In this document: piece after piece, positions 52,734-60,789 of the stretch
Position numbering within the stretch: the stretch's first letter is position 1
Layout of the letters: every line of letters begins with the position of its first letter
Assembly (NCBI RefSeq): GCF_003201815.1
Contig: NZ_QJKB01000003.1
Location: forward strand, 1-64,000
Source: Undibacterium pigrum
GTDB taxonomy: Bacteria; Pseudomonadota; Gammaproteobacteria; Burkholderiales; Burkholderiaceae_D
DNA: 64,000 bases
Direction: 5' to 3'
Position numbers and translations under genes: made by a program
The notes under the pieces: model-generated
Database searches by the model: none
What the model was told of the DNA's origin: nothing
The model's input: the letters and a program-made list of their open reading frames with translations, nothing else

Positions 52734-54071
52734 TCATTTGCCCTGCAACTGAGCACTGACAAAATCGCGGTACCAATATGCGCTGTCTTTCAAAGTACGC
52801 TGCTGCGTTGCGTAATCCAGATACACCAGTCCAAAACGCCTGGCATAGCCGGAATTCCACTCAAAATTATCCAGCAGGCTCCAGTAAAAATAGGCTTGCA
52901 CATCAACGCCAGCAGCTATTGCATCATGCATGGCCTGGAAGTGCAATTGCAGGTACTGGATGCGCTGCTCATCATGCACTTTGCCATCTTCCAGTTTGTC
53001 AGCAACTGCCATGCCATTTTCAGTGATGTAAATTGGTGGCAAGGCTGGATACTCGGCACGTAGTTTCAGCAATAAATCTGTCATGCCTGAAGGGTAAACT
53101 TCCCAGCCCATGTCGCTGAAACCATGCTTTCCCTCAGGCTGCCTGGGCGGTGTCTCGGTACTGACAAAAGCGCGGAAATAATAATTCACCCCGAGAAAAT
53201 CCAGAGGCTGGCGAATGATCGCCATGTCTTCAGCTTGCACATGAAACTTGCTCATATCCATGCGGTCCAGCGCCTTTTGTGGATAAGTTCCTTTGAAGAT
53301 GGGGTCCATGAACCATTGCACAGAGCGTGCATATTCCCATTCTGCCTGGGCTATATCAGCAGCTGAGTCGGTAGCCGGCGTCGCTGGCCATTGGTTCAGC
53401 ACTATGCCCAGTTTGGCCGGGCAATTGATGGCACGCATGGCTTGCAAGGCCAGGCCATGCGACAGTAAAAGATGATGCGACACTTGAATTGCCAGCGCAG
53501 TATCTGCCACACCGGGAGCGAACTGGGCATTGCCATAACCAAGATTGGCTGTGCACCAGGGTTCATTATGGGTAGCGATGCTGGCGAGACGATGACCAAA
53601 GCGGCGCGCTATTTCTGCCGCATATTCGGCAAAGCGCAAACAGGTATCGCGATTGAGCCAGCCGCCCAGATCTTGCAAGCCCTGTGGCAAATCCCAGTGA
53701 TACAAAGTCAGGTGGGCTTCGATACCATGTTCTTCCAGTTTGTCCAGCAAGTTGGAATAAAATTCAAAGCCTTTTTCATTCCAGTCACCATAACCCAGGG
53801 GCTGCACACGCGACCACGACACCGAGAATCGGTAAGCCTTGAGCCCAAGCCCTGCAATGATGCCAACATCCTCAGCATAGCGATGATAATGATCACAAGC
53901 CACATCACCGGTGCTGCCATCAATAATGGTACCAGCTGTATGGGTGAAGGTATCCCAGATGGAAGGACCGCGGCCATCAGTAGCTGCGGCCCCTTCTATT
54001 TGATAAGCACTGGTGGCAACGCCCCAGGTAAAAGCAGGGGAAAACTCGGGCATCGTTGATGAATTAGTCAT
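52734..54071 (-). CDS. GH1 beta-glucosidase (cytoplasmic)
   Basis: 445 residues, usual GH1 length, no signal peptide. The N-terminal GH1 signature is FTWGVATSAYQIEGA. The acid/base is Glu170 in THNEP and the nucleophile is Glu351 in ITENG; the WSLLDNFEW aglycone-site block is present. It should split cellobiose and other beta-glucosides inside the cell. Two LacI-type operators lie 190-320 bp upstream, in the 900-bp gap shared with the MFS gene, so it is most likely repressed by the LacI-type regulator encoded at 45.5 kb. Confidence 0.95.
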   Translation of the reverse strand: MTNSSTMPEFSPAFTWGVATSAYQIEGAAATDGRGPSIWDTFTHTAGTIIDGSTGDVACDHYHRYAEDVGIIAGLGLKAYRFSVSWSRVQPLGYGDWNEKGFEFYSNLLDKLEEHGIEAHLTLYHWDLPQGLQDLGGWLNRDTCLRFAEYAAEIARRFGHRLASIATHNEPWCTANLGYGNAQFAPGVADTALAIQVSHHLLLSHGLALQAMRAINCPAKLGIVLNQWPATPATDSAADIAQAEWEYARSVQWFMDPIFKGTYPQKALDRMDMSKFHVQAEDMAIIRQPLDFLGVNYYFRAFVSTETPPRQPEGKHGFSDMGWEVYPSGMTDLLLKLRAEYPALPPIYITENGMAVADKLEDGKVHDEQRIQYLQLHFQAMHDAIAAGVDVQAYFYWSLLDNFEWNSGYARRFGLVYLDYATQQRTLKDSAYWYRDFVSAQLQGK

Positions 54072-54263
54072 GGTCTTTTTTTGGATAGATTCGCATTCTG
54101 CATGTAATGGCGTACGTAATTAAGCACGCCATTAAGCACACAATTAAGCATACATACTGTTTTTATAAATTCTCATACTGCATTCCCTAAGAATTGGCTA
54201 AGTCCCCCCCCTTTTATAGCTGGCAGAACTAAAACCATGCATAGCTGCAATACGCACAAAAAT

Positions 54264-54277
54264 TGAAATCGTTTTCA
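54264..54277. promoter_or_regulatory. LacI-type operator, GH1 side (proximal)
   Basis: TGAAATCGTTTTCA differs at one base from the perfect palindrome. Confidence 0.7.
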
Positions 54278-54380
54278 TATTTTGACGAATAATGATTTGC
54301 CGACATTTAATCAGAGGCCAGATCAATATCTCTGTTCAAACATCAAAATAATCGACAGCAAGATTAATTGCATCGCCAAA

Positions 54381-54394
54381 TGAAAACGTTTTCA
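54381..54394. promoter_or_regulatory. LacI-type operator, GH1 side (distal), perfect palindrome
   Basis: TGAAAACGTTTTCA is a perfect 14-bp dyad and the best copy in the window. It is 117 bp from the proximal copy, which would allow DNA looping. Confidence 0.8.
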
Positions 54395-54747
54395 CAAACT
54401 GGAATTTATCACCGGATATCTGAGCTGTCAACGACTCACTTTTTAAAACTACACTCTCTCTATGGGAAAATAATGTGTGCACTTTAAAAAACAAAATTCC
54501 CTGCGCAATATTCTGAATATTTTCAATATGAAATTTGAAATCAATTTCAATGAAACCGGCGCGTTCTCTGCTAACAATACAACATGATATCAATTCAAAG
54601 ACCTGCGCCATCTTTCATTCGCTGAAGCCCCATGTGTGATTGCCTTAGAGCCAGCAAACACTTAAATCCGGGGTATTTTGTGCGCCTGCTTATAATTTTT
54701 TTGCGTATGCATTGCTCATCTTTAAAAAATCCATGCTATCCTGCGCT

Positions 54748-54761
54748 TGAAAAGGTTTTCA
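54748..54761. promoter_or_regulatory. LacI-type operator upstream of the MFS gene
   Basis: TGAAAAGGTTTTCA has a changed centre but both arms intact. It lies 209 bp before the MFS start. Confidence 0.7.
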
Positions 54762-54969
54762 TAACAATGATGACTGATTCCAATTAAAACTATTAACGAG
54801 ACAGCCTGTCAGCTCTTTTGTCATTCATGACTGGTCATATCCTCAAAAAAGAGGGTTCTGTACCAGCAGATACATAAGTGAACACCATTTGAAGCATCGC
54901 TCTATGAAGGGCTATGCAAGAATGAAAGCCAGCAGGCATGCCGCCCACTTGTAAAGAAGCGTGCAGCCC

Positions 54970-56289
54970 ATGATTACTGAGACAGAAGTCAATATCCCGC
55001 CAGCAAGCCCGGCCAGGAAATCACCCTTGTTCTGGGTGCCGACCACTTACTTTACGATGGCGCTGGCCTATATGATGCTGACCAACGTCAGCGCCATCAT
55101 GTTCAAGAACATGGGCATGGACAATGGCAAGGCCGCTGAATATGCCAGTTATCTCATTCTCGCCTATACCATCAAGCCACTGTTCGCCTCTTTTGTGGAA
55201 ATGTACAAAACCAAGAAATTTTTTGTCATTTGCACGCAGTTGATCATTGCCGTTGGTTTTGTCGGTGTTGCACTGGTCATGTCCTTGCCAAACTATATGC
55301 TGATACTGATGGGTCTGTTCTGCGTCATTTCATTCCTTGGTGCGACGATGGACATCGCTGCTGATGGCGTTTATGTGACCTCGCTCGATAGCAAGGCACA
55401 GTCCCTATATTGCGGCATTCAAAGCCTGAGCTGGAACATCGGCCCCATCGTGGCGGCAGGTGGCCTGGTCTATTTGAGTGGCAAACTGCATACCGATTTT
55501 TTCCATCATGACCCCAAGGTATTTGGTGCGGACTGGATGGATGCCTGGCGCGTGATTTTCCTGATAGTGGCAGGTATCATCGCCCTCATGACGGCCTGGC
55601 ATTTACGCACCATGCCTGAAGGCGCGAAAGCGGAAAATACTCCTGCAAATGTCAAAGATGCCTTATTCATCTTGCGCGATTCTTTCATTACTTTCTTCCA
55701 GAAACATGATGTCTGGCTGATGATCGCTTTTGCCTTCCTGTTCCGTCTCAGCATAGGTTTCCTGGAAAAAATCGGTCCCTTCTTCATGGTTGACCCTGTC
55801 AGCAAAGGTGGCCTGGGTCTATCCAATGAAATGCTGGGCCTGACCTACGGCACGTATGGCCTGATTGCAGTTTTGCTCGGCTCTTTGCTAGGTGGCTGGT
55901 TCGTCGCCAAACGTGGCCTGCAACCGACGCTATTCATACTATGCTGTGCAGTGAATATCCCGAATGCCAGCTTTCTGGTGATGAGCATATTCCAGCCAGA
56001 AAGCCTGTGGCTGATCACCGCTGGCGTTGCCATCGAAAAATTCTTCTTTGGCTTTGGCTCCGTCGGCTTCATGATTTACCTGATGCAGCAACTCGCACCC
56101 GGCAAATACACAACGACACACTACGCCTTCGGCACCGGCCTCATGGGCCTGTGTATGATGGTCACCGGTGTCATCAGTGGCCACTTGCAGCAATTGCTGG
56201 GTTATACAAATTATTTCATCTTCGTCATGCTGGCTACTATCCCTTCATTTGCAGTATGCTGGTTTGCGCCCTTCCACCAAAAGGAGTGA
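54970..56289 (+). CDS. MFS transporter, probably beta-glucoside or glucose uptake
   Basis: 439 residues with 12 helices. The sequence (SAIMFKNMGMDNGKAAEYAS, SFLGATMDIAADGVYVTSLD) resembles AmpG-like MFS permeases, which bring in disaccharide-containing compounds, rather than the maltose-type carrier at 14 kb. With a LacI-type operator upstream and GH1 opposite, uptake of cellobiose or a similar beta-glucoside is the likely task. I use the ATG at 54970; a GTG three codons earlier is equally possible. A clear terminator follows. Confidence 0.82.
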   Translation: MITETEVNIPPASPARKSPLFWVPTTYFTMALAYMMLTNVSAIMFKNMGMDNGKAAEYASYLILAYTIKPLFASFVEMYKTKKFFVICTQLIIAVGFVGVALVMSLPNYMLILMGLFCVISFLGATMDIAADGVYVTSLDSKAQSLYCGIQSLSWNIGPIVAAGGLVYLSGKLHTDFFHHDPKVFGADWMDAWRVIFLIVAGIIALMTAWHLRTMPEGAKAENTPANVKDALFILRDSFITFFQKHDVWLMIAFAFLFRLSIGFLEKIGPFFMVDPVSKGGLGLSNEMLGLTYGTYGLIAVLLGSLLGGWFVAKRGLQPTLFILCCAVNIPNASFLVMSIFQPESLWLITAGVAIEKFFFGFGSVGFMIYLMQQLAPGKYTTTHYAFGTGLMGLCMMVTGVISGHLQQLLGYTNYFIFVMLATIPSFAVCWFAPFHQKE

Positions 56290-56380
56290 GTAGCCTGAAT
56301 ACCTGAATACCTGAATATAATAAAATAAAAGCGGCTCGTCCCAACCGTTCACGCTTTAACGTAACAAGTCCCCCACTTTT

Positions 56381-56401
56381 AATGCCGCCTCGTGCGGCAT
56401 T
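56381..56401. terminator. Terminator after the MFS gene
   Basis: AATGCCGC and GCGGCATT pair around CTCGT, followed by TGTATTTTT. A-rich sequence on the other side lets it also stop the converging E1-nitroreductase transcript. Confidence 0.85.
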
Positions 56402-56420
56402 TGTATTTTTCAGATTGTCA

Positions 56421-58448
56421 CTACCTTGACCCGCGCTTGCTACTATCATCCAACCGACACAATTGACTGATATTCAATCGCAAGGAGCGTGCTTTCGCCG
56501 GGCTGCCGTGACCAATCCGCCCCATGAAACAAGCCAGCGCCAATATGTCATCTCCTAGCATCGCTTGCAAATCCCCATGCAGCTTCTGTAGCAGTATTGC
56601 GATGTCTGGATTGCTGCTGGGATTCTGTGCTGCCTGCACATACCAGTTGAATATCAAGGGTGTCATTTCCGGCTGCATTTGTATGCCCAGGCTACTGGCA
56701 GTCAGCCACAAGCGCTGTAAAGCACGACCTGCGGCGACATAGTCTTCCAGTGTGCGCGGGGCCTTTCTGGCTACCAGAATGAAATGTGCTGCGCAGGCGA
56801 TACCAGGCAAAAAATCCAGTTGCAGACGTGGTAACCACGTGCCTGCAAGGTAACGATTCATCCAGCTGATCCGCGCCCAGCTATGCATTGCCCAGCGCAT
56901 CAGTTTGAGTCCCAGCTTATCCATGCCTATGGCCTGATCAGGTATGCGATCGTGACTGAAACGTGCATTCCACTGGATGACATTTTTGTGTACTTGAAAA
57001 GCCTCTGGCATGGTCAGGCGTATTTTTGCGTTGCGCCATAACAGGCTGGCCATGCGCAGGCGACTACCCCAGCCCTCCTGCCATTGCAGACTGAAGTCCT
57101 TGCCGACTGCTGAATTCAGCGCCTGCTTTTCTGCTTTCGTCAAAGGCCGCGTGGATAAGGGTCGCCGTTGAACAGTACGTCGCTCGATCCAGGTCGCTAG
57201 TCCATCTGGTGTATGGCACAGGTCTGCCAGCAACTCCACTTCATAGACGGGGAAACGTACATTTGGTAAATCATGTTCATCATCCATGCGCTTGAAGACA
57301 GCGTGCAATTTTTGTTCACTGGCTGCGATATATATGGTTTCCAGCAATGCCCCCAGGGCAATCTGACTGGGTCGCCCCTCAAAATCATAAACCACAGTCT
57401 CGCGGGTGTCATAAGCATAAATATGGAAGCGACGACTATCCTGGATTTCAAAACGCCAGTTTTGTACATTATCTCCACTCGGTGCCCAGCGCGCTTTTTC
57501 CAGCACTTTTTCGACTGCGGACAAATCCCTGGTCTCAGTCTGGCTACTGGCAGCCAGGCTGGCGCCCAGTATTTTTCTGGCGATGCTTAATTTTAGCTTT
57601 TGCAAGGGATTGCGATTTCCGCCAGGCAGCCAGGTTTTTTTCAATGCCTGTCTGTAAGCGTCATAATGCACGCCATGCGGCGCAGGTCTTACCTGACCAC
57701 GCTTGAGCAAAATCTTGAGTGCTTCGGTCGCGGCAACACCTGCACATAACTGACAAGCCATGACGGTGGACGGGCCCTTCTTCAAATCCAGCCGTATCCT
57801 GCCGGGATCCACCAGGTAAGCCATATGCAGGCGAGCTGGTGCAAGCCCAAGCAAAAAGCGCAAGCCTTGCTCGAATTCATCCTGCCCTTGCATCTGGAAA
57901 TAGTCTTCAAAACTCATCCTGCCCGGCAGAAAAGTCAGCACTGCCGTTCCCATGCCCAGAGGTGCGGCAGTCACCGCCGGTATGCCTTTGCGGTAACAGG
58001 CAGCAAACACCTGACGTCGTATATCGAAGGCAAAAAAATCCAGGCTATCGATATAGATATCCACACCATCAAGAAAGGCATCCATATTGCCCAGGTCTAC
58101 CCCATCCGGAAAAGCCTGTATCTCCAGTTCAGGATTAATATCCGCCGCCATGACCTGCATGACGCTGACCTTGGGTAAGCCCATGCTGGATTGAGTCGCC
58201 CCCGCCTGACGGTTGGTATTGGCGGTATCAAAATGATCGAAGTCGGCAATATGAAAACTGCCTATGCCAAGTCTGGCCAGGGTCAGCAGATGTGCGCCGC
58301 CAACCCCACCCATGCCTGCGATTGCCACACGTTTGTGGCGCAACTGTTCTTGCTCAAGTTCGCTCAACCAGCCCAGATTGCGGGAAAAAGCCTCTTCATA
58401 ATCAAAGTTCCTGACCTGGCTTGCTGCCTCGGGGCAAACTGAATTCAT
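56421..58448 (-). CDS. E1-like (ThiF) adenylyltransferase fused to a nitroreductase-like domain
   Basis: 675 residues. Residues 20-275 are an E1/ThiF adenylating domain: nucleotide loop AGMGGVGGAHL (44-54), the Asp and Arg set in ADFDHFDTANTNRQ (68-81) and a single CQLC pair (232-235) in place of the usual two zinc CxxC pairs. Residues 310-640 look like a nitroreductase: ARWAPSGDNVQNWRF (319-333) matches the FMN-site pattern, with QIALGALLETIYIAA further on. E1 proteins activate a carboxylate with ATP, and nitroreductase relatives can oxidise azoline rings or reduce flavin substrates. No ubiquitin-like or ThiS-like partner is near. Its ATG overlaps the stop of the FeeM-like gene (ATGA), so both products are made together. 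Function unknown; small-molecule or peptide modification is inferred. Confidence 0.85.
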   Translation of the reverse strand: MNSVCPEAASQVRNFDYEEAFSRNLGWLSELEQEQLRHKRVAIAGMGGVGGAHLLTLARLGIGSFHIADFDHFDTANTNRQAGATQSSMGLPKVSVMQVMAADINPELEIQAFPDGVDLGNMDAFLDGVDIYIDSLDFFAFDIRRQVFAACYRKGIPAVTAAPLGMGTAVLTFLPGRMSFEDYFQMQGQDEFEQGLRFLLGLAPARLHMAYLVDPGRIRLDLKKGPSTVMACQLCAGVAATEALKILLKRGQVRPAPHGVHYDAYRQALKKTWLPGGNRNPLQKLKLSIARKILGASLAASSQTETRDLSAVEKVLEKARWAPSGDNVQNWRFEIQDSRRFHIYAYDTRETVVYDFEGRPSQIALGALLETIYIAASEQKLHAVFKRMDDEHDLPNVRFPVYEVELLADLCHTPDGLATWIERRTVQRRPLSTRPLTKAEKQALNSAVGKDFSLQWQEGWGSRLRMASLLWRNAKIRLTMPEAFQVHKNVIQWNARFSHDRIPDQAIGMDKLGLKLMRWAMHSWARISWMNRYLAGTWLPRLQLDFLPGIACAAHFILVARKAPRTLEDYVAAGRALQRLWLTASSLGIQMQPEMTPLIFNWYVQAAQNPSSNPDIAILLQKLHGDLQAMLGDDILALACFMGRIGHGSPAKARSLRLNISQLCRLDDSSKRGSR

Positions 58449-59227
58449 GCTGCCCCCTTCTTGTTACGCTGTATTCCTATCAGGCGCCGGAGCAGGATAT
58501 CCTCATCTTCTTGAGAAAAGAAATACGGGTAAAAGGAGCGCTCGGTGCTTGCCAGATGTGGCTGACCACCAAACTTATGGACCAGGCTCACACAGTAGTC
58601 CAACTCTATGCTCATCAATACCGAAGGGGCCTTGATCTGCTCATTCTCGCGTACTCCGCTCATACGACAAAAGTTCAAGGCCTGCTGATAGAAGCGCACA
58701 TGCCTTGGATTGACTTCTATGCAGATGTCCGTGCAGGAATGAACGCGTGCGGCATTGATCACGGCGACGTGGAACAGGCCTCCCAATACCCGTTTGGATT
58801 TGATATCGCTGTCAACGGCCAATCTGGTGAACTCACAAATGCGACGTCCTTCCTTGCGCATGTGATCAATTTCTTTCTTGAATAGCTGATCCAGTTTCAA
58901 TCCCTTGGGTGAATCAAGATTAACGCTGATGGTACCCACAGTCTCTTCTCCAATGGCAGCCTGCAGGGTCAGCATATTGGAATCTTCTTCCATCTGTGGG
59001 GCGCCGTAGCCACGCCAGGAGTAACGGTCATTGATCAGCACACTGACTGATTCCTTGTGCTGGCAGCTATCCAGCAAACGTATCTTGCATTCGTTGTTGA
59101 TCGCAGATGTTGCGCTCGCTGATACCGCGATATTGCTCCCGGCTGCTGCACTCTCTTCGGCATGCGCCACTATATCCAGCGGCATGCTGATGACAGTGTT
59201 GGAACCGAGCGTGGTTGAGGTTTCCAT
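58445..59227 (-). CDS. FeeM-like N-acyl amino acid synthase (GNAT fold)
   Basis: 260 residues from the ATG at 59227, which has AGGAAG seven bases upstream; a longer frame adds 20 unlike residues. After a variable first 45 residues the acyltransferase core follows: RYSWRGYGAPQ, IGEETVGTISVNLDS, then RRICEFTRLAVD (128-139) and NPRHVRFYQQALNF (173-186). This is the FeeM / acyl-homoserine-lactone-synthase-like GNAT pattern, whose members join a long-chain fatty acid from acyl-ACP to an amino acid. The product could be a signal, surfactant or antibiotic. It is coupled to the E1-nitroreductase gene, so an acyl amino acid may be the substrate of that enzyme. Confidence 0.82.
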   Translation of the reverse strand: METSTTLGSNTVISMPLDIVAHAEESAAAGSNIAVSASATSAINNECKIRLLDSCQHKESVSVLINDRYSWRGYGAPQMEEDSNMLTLQAAIGEETVGTISVNLDSPKGLKLDQLFKKEIDHMRKEGRRICEFTRLAVDSDIKSKRVLGGLFHVAVINAARVHSCTDICIEVNPRHVRFYQQALNFCRMSGVRENEQIKAPSVLMSIELDYCVSLVHKFGGQPHLASTERSFYPYFFSQEDEDILLRRLIGIQRNKKGAA

Positions 59228-59276
59228 ATTTACTTCCTTTAATGAAAGTACCTTGTGAAAGTACTGAGTCAAACTC

Positions 59277-59336
59277 CTACGCTGCAATATCGACAGAAAC
59301 AGCGGGGCCTGCCAGGACAGGCATACTGGTTTTCAT
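59277..59336 (-). other. Possible 19-residue leader or precursor peptide upstream of the FeeM-like gene
   Basis: ATG at 59336 opens a 19-codon frame encoding MKTSMPVLAGPAVSVDIAA, ending TAG at 59277, 50 bp before the FeeM-like start and on the same strand. It is noted because E1-nitroreductase enzymes sometimes act on small peptides. There is no good ribosome-binding site, so it may be chance. Confidence 0.15.
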
Positions 59337-59450
59337 CGCAAATTGGCTTACAGCAGACGTGGTCAAGCCTGGCTGAATTACGCCTGCATTTATCGAAGCA
59401 GTTTGGGTTGTGGTTGGTAGAGCCAGGCCTGGCCAGCCCTTAAGCGACTC

Positions 59451-60038
59451 TTAGTTGAACTGTGTCGACATCATGATCTGGCATCGTCGTTTCAGTGTGG
59501 AGAGCCAGTCGCCAGGGCCGGTATCGAGCGAACTCAAACCCTCTATGAGCGTTACGAGATAGAGAGAGAAAAGGCATTGCGCCATGACGGCAGATTCTTC
59601 TTCATTAAGCTTCATATTGTCATACTCCGTGCGCCCTGCCAGTTCTCCTATAAAAGCCTGTTGTAGTGGCCGGAAAAAAGCAGGGTTATCAAACATCGTA
59701 TCCTTCAGCAGTTCCATACTGAGCGAACGCTGATTCCCGTAATAGGCGTACATGGCTTCGGCATAATGCAGTAAAGCCGCCACCACTCCCGCCCGCTCCG
59801 GCATGCTTATTGATGTTGTGTGCAGAATATTCGTAATATCGTCCAGCAAAATTTCTCTCAGCAATTGCCGTTTGTCTGGAAAATGAACAAACACACTACC
59901 TATGCTGACGCCTGCCGATTCTGCAATCATGCGAGTGGTCGTCCCCTCGTAACCATGTTCCAGAAACAGTTTTTTTGAAGTCGCCAACAAGCTTATGCGT
60001 GTCTGGTCCTTCTGTAATTGTCGAGAATTCTTATTCAT
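59451..60038 (-). CDS. TetR/AcrR-family regulator of the FeeM/E1 cluster
   Basis: 195 residues with a TetR DNA-binding domain at about 14-62 (SKKLFLEHGYEGTTTRMIAE, AGVSIGSVFVHFPDKRQLLR) and a divergent ligand domain. It is the first gene of the leftward cluster, followed after 223 bp by the FeeM-like and E1-nitroreductase genes. A perfect 21-bp palindrome lies 79 bp before its start. It probably represses its own gene and perhaps the cluster, with release by a lipid or amino acid ligand. Confidence 0.88.
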   Translation of the reverse strand: MNKNSRQLQKDQTRISLLATSKKLFLEHGYEGTTTRMIAESAGVSIGSVFVHFPDKRQLLREILLDDITNILHTTSISMPERAGVVAALLHYAEAMYAYYGNQRSLSMELLKDTMFDNPAFFRPLQQAFIGELAGRTEYDNMKLNEEESAVMAQCLFSLYLVTLIEGLSSLDTGPGDWLSTLKRRCQIMMSTQFN

Positions 60039-60116
60039 CCCTACACTTTACCCTGTGGCAAGACAAAATGAAGCAATTCTGATATTCACAGCAAGGATTA
60101 CTTATTATTTTCAATA

Positions 60117-60137
60117 ATCATGCTCAATGAGCATGAT
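60117..60137. promoter_or_regulatory. Perfect 21-bp palindrome, likely operator of the TetR regulator
   Basis: Arms ATCATGCTCA and TGAGCATGAT are perfect reverse complements around a single A. The length and distance (79 bp from the tetR start) suit a TetR-dimer operator. I do not find a second copy in front of the FeeM-like gene. Confidence 0.65.
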
Positions 60138-60789
60138 CAATTTAATTAAAAAGTTGGAATACGTCAATATTTTTTGCGATGCTGCAAAGGTGGAAGGATC
60201 GATTTCAGGTTTTAATCCAGAAAAGCCGCGATGAGAAATCGCCATAAAAAGGCAATAATAATCGTATCAAGAAGATAAATTATGATCCGGAAAAATTCTC
60301 AGATGATGGATCACCTTGCTTTTCTAAAAGACCAGAAACAACTTCTTCTTACTTTAGTGCAACTTTTGCGAATTACGCTTAAATTCCCCATTCCAGGCCA
60401 GCGATGCACTTACGACAAGAATATATCCAAGTTAAAACCTGATACTAGAAATCTCATTACAAATGCTTACACAATTTGCAATCACCATGTCGCAGCAGAA
60501 AAACTATAGCTAGCTTGTTTTTTGCTTATTTTTTTGTTTATTTATTAGCCACATAAGCAAATTACTTTATTCCAGGCCTATACTTAAATCCAGTGCCCTG
60601 CCAGCTATTTGGCTTGATTTAGCGATCCAGGGTGCATGGTTTGCAAGCTCACCTATGTTTATTTTTTGCATATCCATAGATGAAAAAATTACTTCCGGCT
60701 TATCCGCCGGTATCGCTAGCATGGCTGCCTCTTTAACAAAGGATGGACAAGCCATGTATTCATCATATGCAGGCTTGGAGAAAAAAATA
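60138..60789. other. AT-rich intergenic region upstream of the cysteine-metabolism genes
   Basis: About 650 bp. It contains a doubtful 75-codon rightward frame (60282-60509) without family resemblance and otherwise nothing that I can name. It should contain the promoter of the cystathionine beta-synthase gene. Confidence 0.5.

Larger units (their letters stand above)
54072..54969. other. Divergent regulatory region of GH1 and MFS genes
   Basis: About 900 bp, AT-rich, without a convincing gene. It holds three LacI-type operators, two nearer the GH1 gene and one nearer the MFS gene. Nothing else stands out. Confidence 0.65.

Noticed and set aside
54336-54611. 91-codon frame on the minus strand between GH1 and MFS genes
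   Set aside because: It overlaps a perfect LacI-type operator, has AT-driven composition, no ribosome-binding site and no family resemblance.
56421-58448. Reading the E1 protein as a ThiF/MoeB sulfur-carrier activating enzyme
   Set aside because: It is fused to a nitroreductase-like domain, has only one CxxC pair and lies far from any thiamine or molybdopterin gene.
59255-59443. 62-codon rightward frame between tetR and the FeeM-like gene
   Set aside because: Opposite strand to the cluster, no ribosome-binding site, no resemblance to a precursor peptide.
60282-60509. 75-codon rightward frame upstream of the cystathionine beta-synthase gene
   Set aside because: No recognisable domain, AT-rich, and only a weak AGAAG upstream; kept as doubtful rather than listed as a gene.
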